DNA of 64,000 nucleotides, from NCBI GenBank assembly GCA_963669975.1, contig CAVLJG010000006.1, positions 29,301,441 through 29,365,440 on the forward strand. The letters run 5' to 3'. This stretch comes from Acanthoscelides obtectus. Taxonomy: Eukaryota; Arthropoda; Insecta; Coleoptera; Chrysomelidae. Within the stretch, counting starts at the first letter, position 1, and each line of letters starts with the position of its first letter. A program made the position numbers and the translations under genes. The notes beneath the pieces are model-generated. The model saw only the letters and a program-made list of their open reading frames with translations, was not told the origin of the DNA and made no database searches. Of this stretch, positions 55,734 through 64,000 are shown one piece after another.

Positions 55734-58411
55734 CATATCTGCCTGTATTTTTTTATGTATTTGTCATTAGAAAGACCCCTTTTTCATTTAAAACTTTCAG
55801 GTATCTTTTTTACACAAAATACCTTGGCACCATCTGTTGTAACAAAATGTCGACGTCATTAATCTAATAAATTCTTTGGAACCAATGCATTGAGCGTTAC
55901 ACGGTAACTCTTGAATAGACTGAAGCGGCAGCTCCTTGGTGACTTCCAGTACAATTTACCATGTAGTGCAAAGACAAAAATATGTAGGTCCTCTCAGAAC
56001 CATTGATACACTATTAGGCTTTTCATAAAAAAATGTAGCTTAGGTTGCAACAATGAACGTGTCCGTACACGGCAGCCTCCTTTCGTTGGGGCTGGAGGTG
56101 GAAAATTGTTTTTCAAGAATAGAATACTTCCTCGCCAGAAGGCGTGGAAAGTAAAATCGCTCAATGATGCTGCCAGAACAAAAACCGTGCCATTCGTTGT
56201 GCCTTATGTCTCTTTCACAGTTGAAACGATCATCTCCGGACAGGTGGTTTTCAACCCATTGACAGAAACGAAAAAGTATCGGTTGATCCAGTTTCGTAAA
56301 TTTCAAGGACAAAACTACTTTTCTGACATTTCATAAATGACTCTCGGCAGCCAATACTGTCAGATTACCACGATCCACTTCAGTGGTCAGGAAACTCTTG
56401 TTTTTCCACTTATTTACTATAGTTGTCAAAAATAACAGAAAGCATCGTTACTTTTGTTGCACTAAAAAAATTTGGCTTGAATGAGATTTAGTTTTATAAA
56501 ATAATTCAGTATTAAATTGATGTAAGATCTCATTTTTTATGCAAAAATAGCCGCAAAAGCTGATTTTACGCATCAAGGTATTCTGAATTTAAAGAATCGA
56601 CTTGACCTTAATTTGACGTTCAATGTGAAGCGGTTGAAAAAGTGTTTCCAGGCAGAAGTGAAGCATGTGGCCTGGAGGGTCAGCTCTTTACGCTGTGAAG
56701 AAAGGCGGTCGCTGGTCGCGGGAAACACAATTGTCTGTTGTAAGCTGTGCCCTAGTAAAGCGTGGTACAATCTCGCCACCGTCTTATTAATCCCACAATC
56801 CTACAAGGAAACTTTCGAACTGTTTCACAGGTCAAATTTAAGGCTAAACTAAGCTAGCGAAATATGGGCTAAGCAGCCACCTATCTCCATGATGTTTTGA
56901 GGTAAATAAATAGTCAAATCTCTGGTGTGAAATTGTACAATAATTGAAGCTTATAACGAGGAATTTTTTTTGCAATTTTCACACTTCCAATTTTACTTGA
57001 ACTACTACAGCAACTGGACCAGAAACGCAATCAGCAGCCCAAACTCTAATTAAGTCGTCTTTTGTGCACACCTATTCCATCTTTTGTTACCAGACAAATC
57101 ATCAGTGTTGATAGGAAAGGTGAAACGTAAGGCCTAATGCTCCCCCGCAGTGCTGTGGAGCTACGTTGAGGGTTCTCAGAGGAACAATGAAAGCTTTCAT
57201 TGAAATTGGATAGAGTATGTGTACATTTGACTCTAACGGATTAGCAGAAAGGAGGTCTGATAAAAGAGCAATTTTATAGCTTGAGACTCATGCTACATTT
57301 AATCCTAGATAGAATAAAGACTAAGAAAATACAACAGCCGGTAAAAATGATGTTATTTGAATGAAATTAAAAGAGTCTTTGATGTAGTAATCATTATCAC
57401 TATATGCCGATTTTTATATTCCCGGTATTAATGACACAAGACTCATACGCACCAACAATAATAGTTTGTTGGTAGACTGGTACCAGAAACCCATGTCTTC
57501 AGGCCGTTTTCTCAATTTCAGGTCATACCATAAACTAAGGATTAAAATCAACTTGGTGAGCTATCAAAACTGTTCATCAACAATGGTTATCTGAAGTATT
57601 TGATTAACAAGATCTTGTTCAGTTCTCCTTCCAGTATTTTGCCAGATACTGATAATCCAAACAATATTCTCACAACACCTAGTAATAGAACTGATATAAT
57701 TCCCAACAACAACACCAATTCCAATAATAATATATCCTTCATCCCAAATTCCAGATCTGGTTTTGCTGTTTTACCCTACAGCCTATGTAGCTCGCTGAAC
57801 TGTCGAATTGCTTCCAGTGGCGGCGAAGCTTGCCGCAAAAAAATAGAAAAATAGAAATCGCCTAAACTTGTAAAGGGGACTGGGGGTTGTAGGGAGTGGG
57901 GGGGTATACGAGTATAACTCGGTTTTTTGACGTTAATATATTCATATGCTCTCAACTCGGTAATGCTAGGCACCTTAAAACTAACAGAGCGACCGAGAAA
58001 TGTTTTCGGTACACCTTTCTGTTTCTACTCTCTGGGTTCACCGGCTGGCGTACCGCGATGCCGCGTCTAACGCATCGTGCGGTCAGATCTGGCGAGGAAT
58101 GAAGTTGAATATCCATAGACATTCTATGAGCCTGTTTAACAGACTTGATCCGTTTAATTTCTCTGTTATACATGTTCGTAGCTTATACCTTTCTCAGACG
58201 GCACTATTTGTGCTGAAGATAATCCGTAATAACTGATGAGGCATTGCGTGGGAGGTCAAACTTATTGACGCCCTGTTCACCTCTAGAATGTAGAGGCTTT
58301 AACTTACCACATTTTTTTATCCTGCAAAGAGTTGTGATAAATAAAAGTACTACTAAAATTTGACGTGATTCCAGTTTGAAGTATCTAAGCGTCGTGTTTC
58401 TTTCTTGTATA
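55734..58411. other. No gene recognised
   Basis: 2.7 kb with no family match. Frames at 56,040-56,336, 56,573-56,852 and 57,600-57,854 (Asn/Pro/Ser-rich) overlap on both strands or lack motifs. 57,880-57,905 is a G-rich tract. Confidence 0.35.
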
Positions 58412-59830
58412 CTAAGTGACATATAAATCCGAACACCCAGTTTAAATGGTTTTATTTTAATAAAATTTTGTATAAGTACTTAATGAAGCAAAATAAGTAA
58501 ATGATAAAAATTTCAAAAGGATTGCACTGCTTTAAAGCCCTTTGACCTTTAATAATGTGTGGATGCACCCTGATGTGCTACGCATTCTCCAACGCGCCTA
58601 GGCATGCTTCTGATCAGGTGGTCAATGTCCTCCTGTGGTATCTCATTCCAGGCAACCACCAACTCCTCTCGAAGTGCTTCTAGAGTCTGAGGAGGACGTT
58701 GCAAATTGAGCAATCTCCTACCCATCATATCCCACACGTGCTCAATTGGGGATAAATCGGGAGATCTTGGTGGCCATGGTAACAATGTGACATCATTATG
58801 TTAAAGAAGTCTATTGTGACTCTTGCAACATGTGGTCGGGCATTATCTTGTTGGAAAGTTCGATCTGCCAGGGTGTCAAGATAGGGTAAAGGATGGGGTT
58901 CTAGAACTTCGTGGATATAACGCTGCGCGTTCATGTTACCTCTGATGAAGATTAAAGGTGACCTAGAACCATAAGCTATAGCACCCCAAACCATAACTCC
59001 AACAGTGTGATGAACATGTCTTTCAACAAAAAACTGTGGATTCCTCCTATAACCACGTCGCCTTCTAACCCTGGCACGACCATCGTGCATGCCTGAACAG
59101 AATCGAGACTCGTCACTAAAGACAATACTGTTCCATTCCTGATCCCAGAGTGACCGTTGTCTGCACCACTCAAGGCGATTACGTCGGTGTTCTCGAGTTA
59201 AAGGGAGGACCCAGTCTGGCCGGTATGAAAACAAGCCAAAACTTCTCATTCGTCGGTAAACACTTCGCATGCCAATAGGTCTTCCGTGTTCTGCAAACCA
59301 TTCATCTGCAATGGACCTGGTAGTGGAGAAACGGTCCCTTAAGGCCAATAATCTTAGGCGGCGATCTTCACGGTCTGTTGTTCTACGGCGGCGTCCAGTG
59401 CCCCTTGCTCTTTGCGTACGGCCTTCTCGAAGCCATGCCTGAGCACACCTAACCACAGTGTCTACACTTCTTTGCACTCTAACTGCAATTGCCCGAAAAG
59501 AAAGTCCAGCTTCCCGAAGTCCCACTATACGGCCCCTATCAAACTCACTAAGTTGACGAAATCGTACAGGTCTCCGTAGTCTAGGCATCGCAACCGATCG
59601 TAAAAGATGTCAAGAACCAAAATCCGCCAACGTAGATTCTTTACTGCGGCTGAAATATTCATTTTTAGAGCGTTAGTGAATTAAAAAAAAAGCAGTATAA
59701 AAACCGGAATGTCCAACTGATAAGGATGAAAATGTTTTCACTTGTTATTTACAGTAAGCTAAATACATTCACCAACTTTTATTAAAATAAAACCATTTAA
59801 GCTGGGTGTTCGGATTTATATGTCACTGAG
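58412..59830 (-). mobile_element. Tc1-like element, copy 2 (1,419 bp)
   Basis: TA at 58,410-58,411 and 59,831-59,832. Inverted ends CTAAGTGACATATAAATCC on one side and CTCAGTGACATATAAATCC on the other, continuing GAACACCCAG(T/C)TTAAA. Same family and same length as the copy at 28,338, in the opposite orientation. Confidence 0.93.
58549..59588 (-). pseudogene. Tc1 (DD34E) transposase, copy 2, single frameshift
   Basis: Begins MPRLRRPVRFRQLSEFDRGR at 59,588. The frame is open for 275 codons through the helix-turn-helix region, the first catalytic Asp (SDESRFCSGMHDG) and the second (QQDNARPHVARVTIDFF). One base is missing near 58,801 relative to copy 1 (TTTAACAT against TTTCAACAT). The remaining 78 codons (WPPRSPDLSPIEHVW to HQGASTHY) are in another frame to 58,549. 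Unlike copy 1, codons 132 (Arg) and 201 (Trp) are intact. One indel is the only obvious lesion. Confidence 0.92.
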
Positions 59831-59934
59831 TATAGCTTACTCGGTCAGTAAATCGCCATAACAATTTTGCATTGCACACGAGTAAATAATGAGCAACCGT
59901 ACATCAATAAAAGGCTCGCCATATATACAGCAAC

Positions 59935-60420
59935 AGTCAGGCGATGCTCATAACGTCAAGACGTCCTAAAGTGATATCTGTACTGATCTGGCAATGCCAA
60001 CAGAAACGAAACACACTGGCAGAACACAACAAATTGACTTTGATGTGGGTGCCAGGACTTTCAGGTAACGCAGGAAATGAACGGGCGGACGAGCTCGCAA
60101 GGAAAGAGCATCCACACCCTTTACAGCCCAGAGCCTGCCTTGGGGGTGCCAAGAATCACAATAAGGAACCAAGATAAAGAATGGGTAAGAAACCAGCGAA
60201 AGGAATGACATCTAGTAACTGGATTCAGGCATGGGAAATGATTTATATCGGGACAATGTCCATACAACTGGGTCACAAAAGACATCAACTCTTCTTTCCT
60301 GGACCATTACCATTATTTGAGAAAAATATAACCATTATTCATACTGTTCAATGCTATGCATCTTTTATGAAATTTGCCGTCCCTTTGGAGTTCGCCACGA
60401 TTGGATGTAGCTCCCCGACA
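59935..60420 (+). pseudogene. Non-LTR RNase H and C-terminal remnant
   Basis: SQAMLITSRRPKVISVLIWQ, then NTLAEHNKLTLMWVPGLSGN and AGNERADELARKE give the C-terminal half of an RNase H domain, with the usual GH-x-G block read as GLSG. Downstream, in shifted frames, come a K/E-rich linker and LGHKRHQLFFPGPLP near 60,270. The RT part is absent and the Tc1 copy ends only about 100 bp upstream. Confidence 0.65.
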
Positions 60421-61007
60421 AATATTGATATGTCGTAATTGGAAAATGGTGCACTCAGTGGTCTTATGGTCTGTTTGGGCTCTTCATTCTCCAACAGACT
60501 GTTGACAGTTATTTATCTACCTCCTAAATTAATCCACCCCTTTATCAAGAAGCTCCCCGAAACCGAATCTATTTAAAGTCCTTTTTTCTCGTGACACTCA
60601 ATTTGTGGCGAAGCCCCTGGCATTCGCCAATGCTTCTTAATTCAAGACAGCGTCCCTCATTAGTAAATAAAAGACAGCCAGGATAACAGTCGGCCGACCC
60701 TTTTCCCATGAGCAGTCCACGTTCAGGACGGTAGCGCTTGTCTGTAATTAATTGCAGGGCCACGAAAGTAAAGCAGAACGTAAAAAGATAAATATTGACA
60801 ACGGAAAAAACAGGATTAATTTCTGTGCACAGCTTCCCGAGGGGTGTTCACGCCCGAAGCGGTTTCATTTCAATTTGTCGAGGTGTTTTCGCGTTGTTGC
60901 ACAGAATATTCTGTTTTAATGAAGATTGTTACATAATTTCTCATATTTCTGGAAACGTTACAATAACTACACTGCGTGACACGATTTCAGGACCCATGAA
61001 ACTGATT
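60421..61007. other. No gene recognised
   Basis: No motif-bearing frame. Confidence 0.35.
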
Positions 61008-61926
61008 AGAGAAAAGGAACCAAATTTGAGATACTTTTTTTTTAAAAAGGAGAAATAGAGTACTTGTTTTAAGCGAGCGTATACTTGCGATTTGATGCTC
61101 CTAGCATACTCTAAAATAAAAATTTTTTTTACAGACAATTTTAATAAAAGTAAATATTTTTGTGTGAATTTATAGCTGTTCCCTAATTTGAGATACTATT
61201 CAAAAAATCCCTTTCTTGTGCAGAAAGTGCAAGTGAAAATGGTATTGGTAATCTCTTCACAATTTTTATGTGTCCATCTACTACAATGGCTGTATTTTGC
61301 CCATTTTTCACCCTTCCTATCTTCGGAAAATCGACCTGTAAAAATAAATGTTCAGCATCCCTTTCATGTTGCTTTCATCTGAAGATGAATCATCCAACTT
61401 AAGGCTTCCGCTGCATTCTGAATTTGAACTGGAGGGGAAAGGTATCTGTCCGAACTCTTTTGATGCTCTTAAATAATCCATCTCCTTACTCTTGTGTTTC
61501 CAGGCATCTGCATCATCATAAAGGGCCCTAATTTGAGATAGTCTCAAATGAGGAACACTTGTGTATCTCAAAATAAGAATTTACCGTTAAAAAAGTTTAC
61601 ACAAGCATATTTTAACGTTGTAAAAGAAAATACATAAGGTATTTGTAAACTACAAAGTTTATATCAGACAATTGTTCTAAGTAACTTACCTTAACTTTGG
61701 TAATCACTTTTCTAGCACTATTAAAAATATTTTTAACTCTCAAGAAGTAACAAGCTGTGATGTCCCAGCAAACCATGTACAAAACTAAACTGTAAATAGA
61801 TGTAGAATACTACTGCGTCTTAGTTCACAACTTTTTGGTATTACTAGAAGATGCTGCTACAAAGATACAAAGTTACACCACTCTCTCAATTTAGGCGCTT
61901 GTCTCAAATTTGGTTCCATTCCTCTA
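61008..61926. mobile_element. Candidate MITE with repeated TTTGAGATA motifs
   Basis: The left end AGAGAAAAGGAACCAAATTT at 61,008 matches the reverse complement of the right end (AGAGGAATGGAACCAAATTT at 61,926), both followed by GAGA. The motif (A/T)AATTTGAGATA recurs inside at 61,184 and 61,529, the latter followed at once by an inverted GTCTCAAAT. No transposase. A minus-strand frame (61,571-61,317) has no known domain. Confidence 0.6.
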
Positions 61927-61984
61927 CTACTTTCCTTCGGGTTAATAAGAACCGTTTTGTCAGAGAAACTTAATTTATTAATTT

Positions 61985-62350
61985 AATATCACAAACTGAA
62001 ATATGAACATTTTGCATTTTTCAACATAGTCACCATAAACATGTCAACATTTGTCAAGTCGTGGCACCAGCTTTTGAATTTCGTCGACAAAAAACAGTTT
62101 CAGTTAAAATGTAATCATTTCTCAAGCGCTTTTCACCGATAAATTTCTCAAGTTTTGGAAGAGGTCTAATGGTGCTAAGTCAGGGCTGTATGGTAGATTC
62201 ACAACGAAGGTAATCCAGGTGTGTCTATATTCTTAGTGCAACGTGAGGCCTAGCGTTTTCATGAAGTAGAACGAGCAGCTCAAGAGCAGGCTGCTGGTGA
62301 GTTTTATCAGGAGGAATTTTTTGGGTTTTAAAAACCGAACTGCGTTCGGC
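61985..62350 (-). pseudogene. mariner/SETMAR-like transposase C-terminus
   Basis: In shifting minus-strand frames: a HENARPHVA-like block near 62,270, NLPYSPDLAPLDLF-like near 62,190, KFIGEKRLRND-like near 62,140, and DEIQKLVPRLDKC then HVYGDYVEK (62,095-61,995). This order is the typical end of insect mariner transposases. The N-terminal half is absent here. It lies directly next to the candidate MITE. Confidence 0.7.
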
Positions 62351-62693
62351 AGGTTCCCAGATTTACATGACGACAAACAAACCATTATAACCAAATCAAT
62401 ACCAACAGAGACCGGAGACGCAATGGCGGCAAAGTGAGAGACTGGCAAAAAGTATCTGAGGTTGAACGGACGTTACGTGACAGGTTGCGAGGGCACCATA
62501 CGCAATAGGCAATTGATTTAAAAATGACCCTCTTAGTTTTCTCTTAGTAGAAACTGTTTCTATCACGTCTTTTTTAATCCATGTCCCTTATGACCATTTT
62601 AGTAAGTGGGTATAATTGTATGTCTTTCGAAACAAATTAATGAGTAAATTAATAATTGCAAAGCCTCTGCTGATTTTAAAGTAATAGCTATGT

Positions 62694-62910
62694 TACTTGG
62701 CTTGCAAGGTGGGTCCACTAAGTATTGTTGTTTTTTGCAAACGAGACAGCAAAGCTACCGATAATAACTGTTTAATTAAAAATCTGGCAAAACGTACGCA
62801 ATTTGTGTATTGGAAGTCAAACGTAAAATGGTTGCCTGATCCTGAAGACGTTATTTTACCTCCCTCACATATAAAGCCCTGCCAATGAAGGACTTTGTAT
62901 AGGCAATTAA
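62694..62910 (+). pseudogene. Fragment of an arthropod repeat-encoded protein, function unknown
   Basis: LLGLQGGSTKYCCFLQ (one frame), then KNLAKRTQFVYWKSNVKWLP and DPEDVILPPSHIK, ending near MKDFV. I recall this pattern (GLQ-x-G-x-TKYCCFLC...NV...ILPPLHIKLGL...FVK) as a widespread hypothetical protein in arthropod genomes. The memory cannot be checked here. It has at least two frame changes. Confidence 0.45.
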
Positions 62911-64000
62911 TCAAATAAGCGAAATATTTTTACACCTGCTTTTTAAAAATTGAGTGCAAAATTAAAAGAAGGAATCTTTGTCGGTCTTGTGGACCCATTA
63001 ATAAGAAAAGAAAACTACCATCAAAAACTAAATGACACAGAACTATGCGCGAGTAAAGCGTTAAAAACTGTGATAAAATAAATAAAAAAGCTAAAAATGC
63101 AAAAACCTTGGTAAATGGCATGTTAAATTGTGTATAATAAAAATCCGATATTAATATTTTGACGTATGCAGATATAGTGACAATACGTTTCCTTGGCGGC
63201 TTTACCTTTTTTTTAATAAAATAAAGGAATGTATATACTGGTACCCCATTTAGAGAAATATGTTTACAAAAAGAAGCTAACATGATAAAATTAATGCTAA
63301 ACGGTGTTGATTTTATGAGATTGTCCGAACATACATACATACAAGCGACTTAGAGGGTGGTCAATGTATAGAGGGACACATTTGAAGAGTTTCGTCTGGC
63401 ACAAATTATTGCCAGCTGGAAATTCCTCTGTGATATTTTACACAGTATATGTAAAGCTCTGCTGTCAACATCCAAGTTAAATTAGTTTACTTAGTTTTCT
63501 CGCCTCGTACCGGTAGTTGGCCGTTTACCCGTTTACATTATATAAACTATAGTCAACGCCAAACAAAGTGGCGTGCACGTCATCACGATAAAGATTCCCC
63601 GACCTAATGCCTAGGTTTCTATCACAAACAATTGCTCTATTGCAGTTTCATATTAATGTGATATATAAATTGTAAAATGGTCATTACTCTCTTATTATGG
63701 TTAATAGTCATATAAACATTGTTATTAAAATATCACATAAGTTGCTTTCTGATAAATTTAGACGCATTATGCGAAATAAAATGTTTTGCAAACGCTCCAA
63801 TCACTTATCGACATGTAAACGCACTAAACCGATTTCGCAGCGTTGACACATTGTCACCTTGAAACTTATTTAAACTGGGAACTGACATTTGTATTAATTT
63901 TGACACTGAATCAATTTGTGGCATTTCAAATCTTTATAAATCCTTTGGCCCCGCATACTGTAAATCAACAACTGTTTGTTTCAAAACAAAATTATTCATT
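62911..64000. other. No gene recognised
   Basis: No coding match. AGAGGGTGGTCAATGTATAG near 63,353 resembles a degraded TIR end. Confidence 0.35.

Noticed and set aside
55860..56340. Possible exons on either strand
   Set aside because: Both strands are open over the same stretch, with no motif and no reliable splice sites.
57600..57854. Asn/Pro/Ser-rich 84-codon frame
   Set aside because: Low complexity, no splice context, no conserved motif.

Overview
This is a eukaryotic, A+T-rich, transposon-dense window, almost certainly from an insect. The signs are several Tc1/mariner families with TA target duplications, a piggyBac element flanked by TTAA, an R4/Dong-type retrotransposon, and spliced exons with GT-AG borders. 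A beetle-like genome is a guess from the mix of families and is not proven. No rRNA, tRNA, CRISPR array or operon-like cluster was seen. The only host gene I can defend is a pair of EGF-domain exons at 32,029-32,142 and 34,735-34,820 (+ strand), with consistent phase across an intron that itself carries a decayed transposon.

Layout. 1-12.5 kb: a DUF4817-type Tc/mariner element (965-2353), an RNase H remnant of a non-LTR element (2.5-3.3 kb), a nearly full-length decayed piggyBac (3,967-6,302) and a decayed Tc1-like element (8,162-9,779). 12.9-19 kb: a nearly complete R4/Dong-like retrotransposon (13,000-16,882) sits in a TAA microsatellite that appears to be the 3' tail of a minus-strand CR1/Jockey-like element (16.9-18.96 kb). 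19.3-22.1 kb: two inverted copies of a MITE-like family, one of them split by a complete mariner (19,849-21,064). 22.9-31.5 kb: transposase remnants, a 5'-truncated CR1-like RT element with a TTA tail, a Tc1 copy of 1,419 bp, and a mariner remnant. 32-35 kb: the EGF gene. 35-38.5 kb: a TIR MITE and small fragments. 41-46 kb: a foldback element, then a 2.9-kb unit with long imperfect inverted ends that may hold a small spliced reading frame. 46.4-48 kb: a Tc/mariner element whose inverted repeats carry end-like motifs at both edges. 48-56 kb: a TTTCACCAA-ended candidate element, a tandem duplication, a third MITE copy and a second large foldback. 58.4-62.9 kb: a second Tc1 copy of exactly the same length, RNase H and mariner remnants, and a candidate element with repeated TTTGAGATA motifs.

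How the parts relate. The genes do not form a pathway. The window is a record of layered insertions: elements into elements, TA-specific insertion, microsatellite-targeted retrotransposition, and inverted-repeat units. Every transposase or polymerase frame that I could follow has at least one lesion, but the two 1,419-bp Tc1 copies and the R4-like element are only one or two lesions away from open, so their activity was comparatively recent. The most unusual structural signals are the double end motifs in two DNA-element families and the 42.8-45.7 kb inverted-repeat unit.
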